A DNA stretch of 64,000 nucleotides, from assembly GCF_001514265.1 (NCBI RefSeq), contig NZ_KQ948992.1, positions 550,696 to 614,695 on the forward strand, in the 5' to 3' direction. Source of the stretch: Streptomyces resistomycificus. Its GTDB lineage: Bacteria; Actinomycetota; Actinomycetes; Streptomycetales; Streptomycetaceae. The notes beneath the pieces are model-generated. The model was given only the letters and a program-made list of their open reading frames with translations. It had not been told where the DNA came from and searched no databases. Positions 51,930 to 61,015 of the stretch are shown piece after piece; the first letter of the stretch is position 1; every line of letters starts with the position of its first letter. The position numbers and the translations under genes are program-made.

Positions 51930-52406
51930 ATGGCCGTGAAGGACCGCGACCGTTTCTCCACCGCGACCAGGATCAAGCTGCTCGGCGAGCAGACCGCGGC
52001 CCGCGTCTACCGCTCCCAGACCAAACGGCAGGCCCGCCGATCCCGGCTCACCGGCCGGGCCGCGCTCCTGGCCCTGGTCCTGTGCACGCTGATCGTGGCG
52101 CTCGCCTATCCCATAAGGCAGTACGTCTCCCAGCGGGCCGAGATCGCCGACGTCCAGCGGCAGCAGGAGCAGGCCGCACAGCGGGTCGAGCAGCTGCGCG
52201 ACCTCAAGGCGCGCTGGCAGGACGACGCGTACGCGGAGCAGCAGATCCGGCAGCGGCTGCACTATGTGATGCCGGGGGAGACGGGCTTCATCGTCATCGA
52301 CCCGGACGCGGCCAGGCGGTCCCGCACCGATCTGGGGGCGGCCGACCGCCCCTGGTACGCGAACGTCTGGGACGGCGTCGACAAGTCCGACGCCTCCGAC
52401 CAGTGA
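51930..52406 (+). CDS. divIC: Septum formation initiator DivIC/FtsB
   Basis: A 158-residue single-pass membrane protein of the divisome. The basic cytoplasmic N-terminus (YRSQTKRQARRSRLTGRA) precedes one TM helix (ALLALVLCTLIVALAYPI), then an extracytoplasmic coiled coil (RAEIADVQRQQEQAAQRVEQ) and the conserved LKARWQDDAYAEQQIRQRLH-YVMPGETGF typical of DivIC. It links early and late division proteins at septa. Its place right after eno is conserved in actinobacteria. Confidence 0.94.
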   Translation: MAVKDRDRFSTATRIKLLGEQTAARVYRSQTKRQARRSRLTGRAALLALVLCTLIVALAYPIRQYVSQRAEIADVQRQQEQAAQRVEQLRDLKARWQDDAYAEQQIRQRLHYVMPGETGFIVIDPDAARRSRTDLGAADRPWYANVWDGVDKSDASDQ

Positions 52407-52428
52407 ACTGACCGATAGAAAGACAGGC

Positions 52429-52959
52429 ATGCACACGCCCCCGCCGACCACCCCGCGCACCGAGCCCACCGACGCGGACGTCGAGGCCTTCAACCAGCAG
52501 CTCGGACGCCCGCCGCGCGGCCTGCGCGCCATCGCGCACCGTTGCCCGTGCGGGCAGCCGGACGTGGTCGAGACGGCCCCCCGTCTCCCCGACGGCACGC
52601 CCTTCCCCACGCTGTACTACCTGACGTGCCCGAAGGCGAACTCCGCGATCGGCACCCTCGAGGCGAACGGCGTCATGAAGGAGATGACCGAGCGGCTGGA
52701 GAAGGACCCGGAGCTGGCCGCCGCCTACCGCGCCGCCCACGAGGACTACGTCCGGCGCCGCGACGAGATCGAGGAGCTGAAGGGCTTCCCCAGCGCGGGC
52801 GGCATGCCGGACCGGGTGAAGTGCCTGCACGTCCTGGTCGCCCACTCCCTGGCCGCCGGCCCCGGCGTCAACCCGCTGGGCGACGAGGCGCTGGAGATGC
52901 TGCCGGAGTGGTGGCGCAAGGGCGCGTGCGTGACCCTCACGCAGGAGGACGGTCAGTGA
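52429..52959 (+). CDS. DUF501 family protein
   Basis: A 176-residue cytosolic protein. The N-terminal LGRPPRGLRAIAHRCPCGQP and TLYYLTCPKANSAIGTLEA, with several cysteines (CPCG, TCPK), plus the C-terminal HVLVAHSLAAGPGVNPLGDE are the DUF501 hallmarks. The Cys/His pattern may bind a metal (inference). It always sits between divIC and ppx in actinobacteria, but its role is unknown. The GTG of ppx overlaps its stop. Confidence 0.92.
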   Translation: MHTPPPTTPRTEPTDADVEAFNQQLGRPPRGLRAIAHRCPCGQPDVVETAPRLPDGTPFPTLYYLTCPKANSAIGTLEANGVMKEMTERLEKDPELAAAYRAAHEDYVRRRDEIEELKGFPSAGGMPDRVKCLHVLVAHSLAAGPGVNPLGDEALEMLPEWWRKGACVTLTQEDGQ

Positions 52960-53909
52960 CCCGGGTCGCCGCCATCGACTGCGGTACGAACTCCATCCGT
53001 CTCCTCGTCGCCGACGCCGACCCGGCGACCGGTGAACTGGTCGACCTGGACCGGCGGATGACGATCGTCCGCCTCGGCCAGGGCGTCGACCGCACCGGGC
53101 GGCTCGCCCCCGAGGCGCTGGAGCGGACCTTCGCCGCCTGCCGTGAGTACGCGGCGGTCATCAAGGAGCATGGCGCCGAGCGGCTGCGTTTCGTGGCGAC
53201 CTCCGCCTCCCGGGACGCGCAGAACCGGGACGAGTTCGTGCGGGGCGTGCTGGACATCCTCGGCGTCGAGCCGGAGGTCATCACCGGCGACCAGGAGGCG
53301 GAGTTCTCCTTCACCGGCGCCACCAGGGAACTGACCGGCCGTGACGACCTCGCCAGGCCCTACCTGGTCGTCGACATCGGCGGCGGTTCGACCGAGTTCG
53401 TCGTCGGCGACGACGGGGTGCGCGCGGCGCGCTCGGTCGACGTCGGCTGCGTCCGGATGACCGAGAGGCACCTGGTGCGCGACGGGGTGGTGAGCGACCC
53501 GCCGTCCGAGGAGCAGATCGCGGCCATGCGGGCCGACATCGAGGCGGCCCTCGACCTCGCCGAGCAGACGGTCCCGCTGCGGGAGGCGCACACCCTGGTG
53601 GGCCTGGCCGGCTCGGTGACCACGGTCTCGGCGATCGCCCTGGACCTGGCCGAGTACGACTCCGCGGCCATCCACCACTCCCGTGTCTCCCACGACCGGG
53701 TCCGCGAGATCACCGACCGGCTCCTGCGCTCCACCCACGCCGAACGCGCGACGATCCCGTCGATGCACCCGGGCCGTGTGGACGTGATCGGGGCGGGCGC
53801 CCTCGTGCTGCTGTCGATCATGGAGCGGATCGGCGCGGCGGAGGTCGTCGTGAGCGAGCACGACATCCTCGACGGGATCGCGTGGAGCGTGGCGGGAGAG
53901 CGCGCGTAA
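52956..53909 (+). CDS. ppx: Exopolyphosphatase / guanosine pentaphosphatase (Ppx/GppA)
   Basis: A 317-residue phosphatase of the ASKHA fold that removes terminal phosphates from polyphosphate or pppGpp. The phosphate-1 loop is AAIDCGTNSIRLLVAD, the phosphate-2 loop LVVDIGGGSTEFVVG; EPEVITGDQEAEFSFTGAT carries the catalytic Glu and LVGLAGSVTTVSAIALD is the adenosine-type loop. Only the N-terminal two-domain unit is present, without the C-terminal HD domain of E. coli Ppx. GTG overlaps the DUF501 stop (GTGA). End of the eno-divIC-DUF501-ppx run. Confidence 0.93.
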   Translation: MTRVAAIDCGTNSIRLLVADADPATGELVDLDRRMTIVRLGQGVDRTGRLAPEALERTFAACREYAAVIKEHGAERLRFVATSASRDAQNRDEFVRGVLDILGVEPEVITGDQEAEFSFTGATRELTGRDDLARPYLVVDIGGGSTEFVVGDDGVRAARSVDVGCVRMTERHLVRDGVVSDPPSEEQIAAMRADIEAALDLAEQTVPLREAHTLVGLAGSVTTVSAIALDLAEYDSAAIHHSRVSHDRVREITDRLLRSTHAERATIPSMHPGRVDVIGAGALVLLSIMERIGAAEVVVSEHDILDGIAWSVAGERA

Positions 53910-54025
53910 CACCGTCGGCGATCTCCGCCCGCCCCCTGCGGGACTCTGCTGAGCAGGGCGGACGCCCGTTTGAGCATGATCGAGAGGCCTTCGCGGGCCT
54001 CTCGGCAACACCCCGTCGGAAAAGT

Positions 54026-54043
54026 TCGTGAAGTTCTTCACAA
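54026..54043. promoter_or_regulatory. Rex operator (ROP) 1 upstream of ndh
   Basis: TCGTGAAGTTCTTCACAA matches the Rex consensus TTGTGAA-N4-TTCACAA at all positions but one. Rex is the NADH/NAD-sensing repressor of respiratory genes and is known to control ndh in Streptomyces. Confidence 0.75.
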
Positions 54044-54105
54044 GGAATTCGGCCCTGTCGGAGGACGAACGCGTCCCGGTTGACCCTTCCGGGGGCCCAG
54101 CACCC

Positions 54106-54123
54106 CTGTGAACGTGTTCAAAA
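54106..54123. promoter_or_regulatory. Rex operator (ROP) 2 upstream of ndh
   Basis: CTGTGAACGTGTTCAAAA matches the same consensus with two mismatches and lies exactly 80 bases from the first site. The rest of the 453-base gap before ndh shows no gene. Confidence 0.65.
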
Positions 54124-54362
54124 GAGGTGAGCGCGGACGTTGCGCGAGGGTGCCGCAAGGGTGTGTCGCGGGCGCCTCACGAGGGCGCCCAGAGTGCAGA
54201 GAGGCAGCTCACGCGGCATTGACAACGCCCCGCCCTACACGCTGGTTCCCGCTCCGCGCCATGACGTGGATCACGCGAGCGGCGGAGGATAGCACACACC
54301 CCGAGGATGCTTGTGAAGGGGCGCACGAGCGACCCCCCTGAGGCGGGTGGATACTCGATGGC

Positions 54363-55757
54363 ATGAGCACCACGGAGCGTCCCAGGATCCTCGTAGTAGG
54401 CGGTGGGTACGTAGGCCTGTACGCAGCTCGGCGCATCATGAAGAAGATGCGCTACGGCGAGGCGACCGTCACGGTCGTCGACCCCCGGTCGTACATGACC
54501 TACCAGCCCTTCCTCCCCGAAACCGCCGCCGGCAACATCTCCCCGCGCCATGTCGTCGTCCCGCTGCGACGCGTGCTGCCCAAGGCGGAGGTTCTGACCG
54601 GCCGGGTCACCACCATCGACCAGGACCGCAAGGTCGCCACCGTCGCCCCGCTGGTCGGCGAGGCGTACGAGCTGCCCTTCGACTACCTGGTCATCGCGCT
54701 CGGCGCGGTCTCCCGCACCTTCCCGATCCCCGGCCTCGCCGAGCAGGGCATCGGTATGAAGGGCATCGAGGAGGCCATCGGCCTGCGCAACCACGTCCTC
54801 GAGCAGCTCGACAAGGCCGACTCCACGAACGACGAGGACATCCGCCGCAAGGCGCTCACCTTCGTCTTCGTCGGCGGTGGCTTCGCGGGTGCGGAGACCA
54901 TCGGCGAGGTCGAGGACATGGCCCGCGACGCGGCCAAGTACTACAGCAACGTCTCCCGCGAGGACATGCGGTTCATCCTCGTCGACGCCGCCGACAAGAT
55001 CCTGCCCGAGGTCGGCCCCAAGCTCGGCCTGTACGGCAAGGAGCACCTGGAGAGCCGGGGCGTGGAGATCTACCTCTCCACCTCCATGGACTCCTGCGTC
55101 GACGGCCACGTGGTGCTGAAGAACGGCCTCGAGGTCGACTCCAGCACCATCGTGTGGACGGCCGGCGTCAAGCCGAACCCGGTCCTCGCCCGCTACGGCC
55201 TCCCGCTGGGCCCGCGCGGCCACGTGGACACCCAGGCCACGCTCCAGGTGCAGGGCACCGACTACATCTGGGCCGCCGGCGACAACGCCCAGGTCCCGGA
55301 CCTCGTCGGCCGCAAGGCCGGCAACGAGAACGCCTGGTGCCCGCCGAACGCGCAGCACGCGCTCCGTCAGGCCAAGGTGCTCGGCGACAACGTGATCTCC
55401 GGTATGCGGGGCTTCCCGCAGAAGGAGTACAGCCACGGCAACAAGGGCGCCGTCGCGGGTCTCGGCCTGCACAAGGGCGTCGCGATGATCGTCATGGGCA
55501 AGATGAAGATCAAGCTCAAGGGCCGTCTCGCCTGGTACATGCACCGTGGCTACCACGGTCTCGCGATGCCGACCTGGAACCGCAAGGTCCGCGTCTTCGC
55601 CGACTGGACCCTCGGCATGTTCCTCAAGCGCGAGGTCGTCTCCCTCGGCGCGATGGAGCACCCGCGCGAGGAGTTCTACGAGGCCGCCAAGCCGGCCCCG
55701 ATCGCTCCGGCCAAGGCCGAGGAGAAGCCCAAGGTCGAACAGGCCAAGGCCTCCTGA
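54363..55757 (+). CDS. ndh: Type II NADH dehydrogenase
   Basis: A 464-residue FAD enzyme that passes electrons from NADH to menaquinone without pumping protons. The FAD-binding motif is ILVVGGGYVGLYAAR (residues ~10-24), with MTYQPFLPETAAGNISPRH next; the NADH-binding motif is FVFVGGGFAGAETIGEV; the second FAD motif is YIWAAGDNAQVPDL. The C-terminal LAWYMHRGYHGLAMPTWNRK is an amphipathic membrane-attachment region followed by a charged tail. Two Rex-like operators upstream indicate redox control. The RBS is weak. Confidence 0.95.
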   Translation: MSTTERPRILVVGGGYVGLYAARRIMKKMRYGEATVTVVDPRSYMTYQPFLPETAAGNISPRHVVVPLRRVLPKAEVLTGRVTTIDQDRKVATVAPLVGEAYELPFDYLVIALGAVSRTFPIPGLAEQGIGMKGIEEAIGLRNHVLEQLDKADSTNDEDIRRKALTFVFVGGGFAGAETIGEVEDMARDAAKYYSNVSREDMRFILVDAADKILPEVGPKLGLYGKEHLESRGVEIYLSTSMDSCVDGHVVLKNGLEVDSSTIVWTAGVKPNPVLARYGLPLGPRGHVDTQATLQVQGTDYIWAAGDNAQVPDLVGRKAGNENAWCPPNAQHALRQAKVLGDNVISGMRGFPQKEYSHGNKGAVAGLGLHKGVAMIVMGKMKIKLKGRLAWYMHRGYHGLAMPTWNRKVRVFADWTLGMFLKREVVSLGAMEHPREEFYEAAKPAPIAPAKAEEKPKVEQAKAS

Positions 55758-55776
55758 CCTCCGGTCACTGATCCAC

Positions 55777-55818
55777 CCGAAGGACCTCCCGCCATCCGTG
55801 GTGCGGGAGGTCCTTCGG
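55777..55818 (+). terminator. ndh terminator
   Basis: A 16-bp perfect stem (55777-55792 with 55803-55818), 10-base loop, 20 bases after the ndh stop. Confidence 0.85.
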
Positions 55819-55956
55819 CGTTTCCCGAGGCAAGGCCTGTGGTGCGTACACGCGTTTTGCCCAGCCGTAACGCGAACGAGGGACTGCGGTCCGGCCCCGC
55901 AGGTGTTTACGTGGATGTCGGACATTCCGGGATCCCCCGTCATGGAGGTGTACGCC

Positions 55957-57249
55957 ATGGCAGACGCCGCGTTGCGGCTGAAGAGCCTCGTCGAACAGTT
56001 GTTGGGTGTGCCGCTTCGGGTGCGCGTTCGCGCCTGGGACGGTTCGGAGGCGGGGCCGCCGGGCGCGCCGACCCTCGTGGTGCGCAACCGGCGGGCCGTG
56101 CGCCGGCTGCTGTGGAAGCCGGGCAGGCTGGGCCTGGCCCGTGCCTGGGTGGCCGGGGACCTGGACATCGAGGGGGACCTCTACGCCGCACTCGACCGGG
56201 TGTCCGGCCTGGTCTGGGAGCGCGACGAGGACGCCCCCGGGCTCACCCGGACGCTGCGCGACCCGCAGGTGCGGGCCGCCGTCCGGGGGCTCGTCGCCCT
56301 CGCCGGGCCCCCGCTGCCGCCCGCCCCGCCCCGTGAGGAGATCCGCAGACCACGGCGCCATCTGCACACCAGGCGCACCGACCGGCGCGCCATCAGCCAC
56401 CACTACGACGTCGGCAACGACTTCTACGAGATCGTCCTCGGGCCGAGCATGGTGTACTCCTGCGCATACTGGCCGGCCCCCGACGCCACCCTCGAGAACG
56501 CCCAGCACGACAAGCTCGAACTCATCTGCCGCAAGCTCGGCCTGACGCCCGGTCAGCGCCTTCTGGACGTCGGCTGCGGCTGGGGTTCGATGGCCATCCA
56601 CGCCGCCCGCGAGCACGGGGTCGGCGTCGTCGGCATCACCCTCTCCCACGAGCAGGCCGCGTACGCCCGTAAGCGCGTCGCCGGCGAGGGGCTCACCGAC
56701 CGGGTCGAGATCCGCGTACAGGACTACCGGGACGTGGCCGACGGGCCGTACGACGCGATCTCCTCCGTGGGGATGGCAGAGCACGTCGGCGCGGACCGGT
56801 ACCTGGAGTACGCCGAGGATCTCTTCCGGCTGCTGAGGCCGGGCGGACGGCTGCTCAACCACCAGATCGCGCGTCGGCCGCACCGGGACGAATCGGCCTA
56901 CTCCGTCGACGAGTTCATCGACTCCTATGTCTTCCCCGACGGCGAACTCGCCCCCGTCGGCACCACCGTCACCCAGCTCGAACGCGCCGGGTTCGAGGTG
57001 CGGGACGTCGAGTCGATCCGCGAGCACTACGCCCTCACCCTGCGCCGCTGGGTGACCAACCTGGAGGCCGACTGGCCGCAGGCCGTGCGCGTCGCCGGTG
57101 CCGGGCGGGCCCGCGTGTGGCTGCTGTACATGGCCGCGTCCGCGCTCGCCTTCGAACACAACCGCATCGGCGTCAACCAGGTGCTCGCCGTGCGCGCCCC
57201 CGAGTCCGGTGTCTCGGGGCTGCCCCTGCGTTCCCGTACCTGGAACTGA
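55957..57249 (+). CDS. cfa: Cyclopropane-fatty-acyl-phospholipid synthase
   Basis: A 430-residue SAM-dependent enzyme that adds a methylene bridge to unsaturated acyl chains in membrane phospholipids. The N-terminal lipid-binding part (LLWKPGRLGLARAWVAGDLD) is followed by the methyltransferase: SHHYDVGNDFYEIVLGPSMV, YSCAYWPAPDATLENAQHDK, SAM motif LLDVGCGWGSMAIHAA, and VGMAEHVGADRYLEY; HREDES-type text is replaced by RRPHRDESAYSVDEFIDSYV. GGAGG precedes ATG 55957. It may act on the product of the desaturase at 4355 (inference). Confidence 0.93.
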   Translation: MADAALRLKSLVEQLLGVPLRVRVRAWDGSEAGPPGAPTLVVRNRRAVRRLLWKPGRLGLARAWVAGDLDIEGDLYAALDRVSGLVWERDEDAPGLTRTLRDPQVRAAVRGLVALAGPPLPPAPPREEIRRPRRHLHTRRTDRRAISHHYDVGNDFYEIVLGPSMVYSCAYWPAPDATLENAQHDKLELICRKLGLTPGQRLLDVGCGWGSMAIHAAREHGVGVVGITLSHEQAAYARKRVAGEGLTDRVEIRVQDYRDVADGPYDAISSVGMAEHVGADRYLEYAEDLFRLLRPGGRLLNHQIARRPHRDESAYSVDEFIDSYVFPDGELAPVGTTVTQLERAGFEVRDVESIREHYALTLRRWVTNLEADWPQAVRVAGAGRARVWLLYMAASALAFEHNRIGVNQVLAVRAPESGVSGLPLRSRTWN

Positions 57250-57255
57250 ACACGA

Positions 57256-57290
57256 CGGGGCCCCGCCCGCGGAAGCGGAACGGGGCCCCG
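57256..57290. terminator. Hairpin between cfa and the convergent ABC permease gene
   Basis: Two copies of the self-complementary CGGGGCCCCG (57256-57265 and 57281-57290) can form a 10-bp stem with a 15-base loop in both transcripts. Confidence 0.75.
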
Positions 57291-57302
57291 ACCGCCGTAC
57301 GG

Positions 57303-59831
57303 CTACTCGGACTTGATGGCCGCCAGCATGTTCAGGCGCCCCGCCCGACGGGCCGGCCACAGCGCCGCAAGGACGCCCACCGTCGCCGCCAGGAGCAGGA
57401 AGATGGCCATCCGGGCCCACGGCAGGACCAGCTCGTACGTCGCCAGGGTCGATCCGAGCAGTTCGCCCGCCGCCCAGCCGAAGAACACGCCCAGGCCGAT
57501 TCCGAGGACCCCGCCGAAGAGGCAGATGACCAGGGACTCCAGGCGGACCATCCGCTTGACGCCCCTGCGGTCCAGGCCGATCGCGCGGAGCATCCCGATC
57601 TCCTGGGAACGTTCGAAGACCGACATGGCCAGGGTGTTGATGACACCGAGGACGGCGACCAGGACGGCCATCGCGAGCAGACCGTAGAGCATGTTCAGCA
57701 TCAGCGTGAACATCTGCGCGATGTCGTTGGAGAGGTCCTTCTTGTCCTGGACCTTGATGGCCGGGTTGGAGCCGAGTGCCTTCTCCAGCTTGTCCTTGGT
57801 CGCGCCGGAGGCGCCGTCGGACGTCTTGACCATCACCTGCATGTCGGCGGGGTCGGTCTGGTGCGGGGAGAGCGTGGCGAGGTCCAGCATGATGCCCTGG
57901 ATCATCTCGTTGCCCTCGTACACCCCGGCGACGGTGAGCTTCTGCTTCTTTCCGTCCTCGTAGGCGACGGTGAAGCTCGAACCGGCCTTCCAGCCATGCG
58001 ACTCGGCCGTCCGGTCGTCCACGACGACCTGGGTGCCGCCCACCTTGAAGGAACCGCTGTCCACCTTGAGGTCGGTCAGCTCGCCGATCGTGCTGCCCGT
58101 GACGCCGGTGAGGTACTCGGTCTCGCCGCCGATGCGGGAGGGCGCGTTGCGCAGCGGGCTGGTGGCGGTGACGTCGTCGATCCGCCCCAGCTTCCTCGCG
58201 ACGTCCGGGGACAGCTGGTTGCCGTTGGCCATGGAGACCACGTAGTCCGCCCGGATCGCCGACGAGGCCATCTTGTCGATCGACTTCTGCAGGCTGCCCG
58301 CCATCACCGTCATGCCGGTGATCAGGGTGAGGCCGATCATCAGCGCCGAGGCGGTGGCCGCCGTGCGGCGCGGGTTGCGCACCGAGTTCTGGCGGGCCAG
58401 CTTGCCCGAGACGCCGAAGACGCGCAGGACCGGCGCCGCGGCCGCGATCAGCGGGCGGGACAGCAGCGGGGTCAGGACGAACACGCCGATGATCAGCAGG
58501 ACCGCGCCGAGACCCATGGGAGCCTGGCCGTCCGAGCCGGACATCGTCGTCGCCGCGAGGACCACCGCGACGCCCGCCGCCGAGAACAGCGCGCCCAGCG
58601 TGTTGCGCAGCACCAGCGATTTGGTGGTCGCCTGTGCGTGCACGCTGCTCATCGCCGCCACCGGCGGGATCTTCGCCGCCCGGCGGCCCGGCAGCCAGGC
58701 CGCCAGCATGGTGACGAGGACACCGACCGCGAGGGCCGCCAGGACCGTACCGGGGGTGATGACCAGGGGCCCGTCCGGGACGGTCGCGCCGAGCGTGCCC
58801 ATCAGCGACCGCAGCCCCGCACCGATGCCGACACCGGCGGCGAGGCCGGTCACCGCGGCGACCACGCCGACCACGAACGCCTCGATGAGGACGGAGCGGG
58901 TGACCTGCCGGCGCGAGGCGCCCACGGCCCGCAGCAGGGCCAGTTCCTTGGTGCGCTGGGCGACCAGCATGGTGAAGGTGTTGGCGATGATGAACGTGCC
59001 GACGAAGAGCGCGATGCCCGCGAAGACCAGCAGTCCCTGCTTCAGGCCGGACATCGAGGCGGAGATCGCCTCCGCCTGGCTGTCGGCCAGTTCCTGTCCG
59101 GTCGTGGTCTCGACGGTGTCCTTCGGCAGGGCCTTGTCCAGTTCGGCCTTCAGCGCCGACTGGCTGACGCCCGCCTTCGCCTTGACGTCGATCTGGTCGT
59201 ACGTGCCCGGCTTGCCGAACAGCTGCTGGGCCGCCGCCGTGTCGAAGAGGGCGAGGCTGCCACCGGCGGCGACGTTGCCGTCGTCGGTGCTGAAGATGCC
59301 GGTGATCTTCGGGTCGAGGACCGGCCCGTCCACCGACAGCCGTACGGTGTCGCCGACCTCGTACCCGGCCCGCTTCGCGGTCTGCGAGTCGATGAGGACC
59401 TCGCCCTCGCCGCTGGGCGCGTGCCCGCTGACGAGCGGATACCGGGGGTCCTCGGCGCCCCAGTAGTTGCCGCCCTGGGACTGGAAGCCGCCGCCGATCA
59501 GCTTGCCGTCCTTGTCGGCGATGGCGGTGAAGCCGTTGACGACGCCGATGGCGGAGGCGGCCCCCGGCACCTTCGCGCTCTCGTCGAGCAGCGCCTGGGT
59601 CAGCTCGGCCCGCTTGCCGACGGTGTCGCCCTTGTCCTCCTGGAGTTCGGCCTCCACGGCCACGTCGACCTGGTCGAAGCCCTTGGCCGAACTCTTCTGG
59701 TAGGCCTGGGAGATGGTGTTAGTGAAGACCAGCGTGCCGGACACGAACGCGACGCCGAGCATTACGGCGAGCACGGTCATGAGCAGCCTGGCCTTGTGCG
59801 CGAAGACGTTGCGCAGGGCGGTGCGGAACAT
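57303..59831 (-). CDS. ABC transporter permease, duplicated FtsX domains (paralogue)
   Basis: An 842-residue MacB/LolCE-like permease with the same plan as the one at 29473. The N-terminus is MFRTALRNVFAHKARLLMTV; FtsX signatures are LVAQRTKELALLRAVGASRR in the first half and SVFERSQEIGMLRAIGLDRR in the second; the C-terminus RAGRLNMLAAIKSE parallels that of the paralogue. Two extracytoplasmic MacB_PCD-type domains lie between helices. Its ATG shares one base with the ATPase stop (TGATG). Substrate unknown. Confidence 0.92.
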   Translation of the reverse strand: MFRTALRNVFAHKARLLMTVLAVMLGVAFVSGTLVFTNTISQAYQKSSAKGFDQVDVAVEAELQEDKGDTVGKRAELTQALLDESAKVPGAASAIGVVNGFTAIADKDGKLIGGGFQSQGGNYWGAEDPRYPLVSGHAPSGEGEVLIDSQTAKRAGYEVGDTVRLSVDGPVLDPKITGIFSTDDGNVAAGGSLALFDTAAAQQLFGKPGTYDQIDVKAKAGVSQSALKAELDKALPKDTVETTTGQELADSQAEAISASMSGLKQGLLVFAGIALFVGTFIIANTFTMLVAQRTKELALLRAVGASRRQVTRSVLIEAFVVGVVAAVTGLAAGVGIGAGLRSLMGTLGATVPDGPLVITPGTVLAALAVGVLVTMLAAWLPGRRAAKIPPVAAMSSVHAQATTKSLVLRNTLGALFSAAGVAVVLAATTMSGSDGQAPMGLGAVLLIIGVFVLTPLLSRPLIAAAAPVLRVFGVSGKLARQNSVRNPRRTAATASALMIGLTLITGMTVMAGSLQKSIDKMASSAIRADYVVSMANGNQLSPDVARKLGRIDDVTATSPLRNAPSRIGGETEYLTGVTGSTIGELTDLKVDSGSFKVGGTQVVVDDRTAESHGWKAGSSFTVAYEDGKKQKLTVAGVYEGNEMIQGIMLDLATLSPHQTDPADMQVMVKTSDGASGATKDKLEKALGSNPAIKVQDKKDLSNDIAQMFTLMLNMLYGLLAMAVLVAVLGVINTLAMSVFERSQEIGMLRAIGLDRRGVKRMVRLESLVICLFGGVLGIGLGVFFGWAAGELLGSTLATYELVLPWARMAIFLLLAATVGVLAALWPARRAGRLNMLAAIKSE

Positions 59832-60601
59832 CAGCTGGTACGGCCCTTCGCGTCGAACTGCTTCATGCGGTCGAGTACCGATTCGGCCGTCGGGCCGTGC
59901 ACCTCGTCGACGATCCGGCCGTCCGCCAGGAACACCACCCGGTCCGCGTACGCCGCCGCCACCGGGTCGTGGGTCACCATCACCACGGTCTGCCCGAGCT
60001 CCCGTACGGAGTTGCGCAGGAAGCCCAGCACCTCGGCGCCTGAGCGGGAGTCGAGGTTTCCGGTCGGCTCGTCGCCGAAGATGATGTCGGGCTTGGAGGC
60101 GAGGGCGCGGGCCACGGCGACGCGCTGCTGCTGGCCGCCGGACAGCTGGGAGGGACGGTGGCCGAGCCGGTCGGCGAGGCCCACCATCGCGATGACGGAG
60201 TCCAGCCACTGCTTGTCCGCCTTGCGGCCCGCGATGTCCATCGGGAGGGTGATGTTCTCCAGGGCCGTCAGGGTCGGCAGCAGGTTGAACGCCTGGAAGA
60301 TGAAGCCGATCTTGTCCCGGCGCAGCCTGGTCAGCTGCTTGTCCTTCAGGGAGCCCAACTCGGTCTCGCCGATGCGCACCGAACCGGAGGAGAAGGTGTC
60401 CAGGCCCGCCACGCAGTGCATCAGCGTGGACTTGCCGGAACCGGACGGGCCCATGATCGCGGTGAACTCGGCCTGCCGGAAGTCGACGGAGACCCGGTCG
60501 AGGGCGACCACCTGGGTCTCGCCCTGTCCGTAGATCTTCGACAGATCCGTGGCACGCGCGGCCACGGCGGTGGCCCGGCCGGCGATGGATGCGGTGGTCA
60601 C
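59831..60601 (-). CDS. ABC transporter ATP-binding protein (MacB/LolD type, paralogue)
   Basis: A 256-residue ATPase: Walker A GPSGSGKST, Q-loop FIFQAFNLLPTLTALEN, signature LSGGQQQR, Walker B IIFGDEP, switch VTHD. Long stretches are identical with the ATPase at 28688, including TLPMDIAGRK and the C-terminal VLDRMK.FDA.GRTS. GTG 60601 is chosen from GGAG ten bases upstream and from alignment with the paralogue; the frame continues to 60646. Direct repeats upstream (60732-60777) may be regulator sites. Confidence 0.92.
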   Translation of the reverse strand: MTTASIAGRATAVAARATDLSKIYGQGETQVVALDRVSVDFRQAEFTAIMGPSGSGKSTLMHCVAGLDTFSSGSVRIGETELGSLKDKQLTRLRRDKIGFIFQAFNLLPTLTALENITLPMDIAGRKADKQWLDSVIAMVGLADRLGHRPSQLSGGQQQRVAVARALASKPDIIFGDEPTGNLDSRSGAEVLGFLRNSVRELGQTVVMVTHDPVAAAYADRVVFLADGRIVDEVHGPTAESVLDRMKQFDAKGRTS

Positions 60602-61015
60602 GAGAAGGCACTCCAGGAGGACGAGGATGTGTCGGAGGGACGTCATCCATCGTCCGGCCCGCGAGCTGCCGTGTAGTCAGCCGTTGTTCCGGTTCCGAAG
60701 GCAGCCTCGGGTCGGACCACACCGAGCGGTGTCATACCTGGGGATGACGGCCACCCCTCATACCTGCCTCATACCTGCCCCGCGCGCCACCGTGCAGAGA
60801 ACAGGTGGAGCCCCCTCGTTCGGGCGGTGAAATTCCGTCATTCCGCATACGCGGCCCGGGGCCGCGCGTAAGGCTGTTGGCAAGTGCGGACGGCCTGTTC
60901 CGTGGGCTGATGCACCCTCAGACGTCAATAGAATAAGACAACATCGGTCCGCTCTTCCGCTGTTCGGGGGACGGGTCCCGATAGGCTCGGAACCTCGTTG
61001 CGGAGCCCATGGCCT
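60602..61015. other. 414-base region between the ABC operon and bldA
   Basis: No gene is seen. It holds the promoter region of the reverse-strand ABC operon, including three copies of TCATACCTG (60732-60740, 60758-60766, 60769-60777; CAGGTATGA on the transcribed side), and on the right an AT-richer stretch with TAGAAT (60929-60934) and TAGGCT (60982-60987), candidate -10 boxes for bldA. Confidence 0.5.
60732..60777 (-). promoter_or_regulatory. Three CAGGTATGA direct repeats upstream of the ABC operon
   Basis: Read on the reverse strand, CAGGTATGA occurs at 60777-60769, 60766-60758 and 60740-60732. The first two are 11 bases apart, one helical turn, a spacing typical of response-regulator half sites. 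They lie 131-176 bases upstream of the ATPase GTG. Confidence 0.45.
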
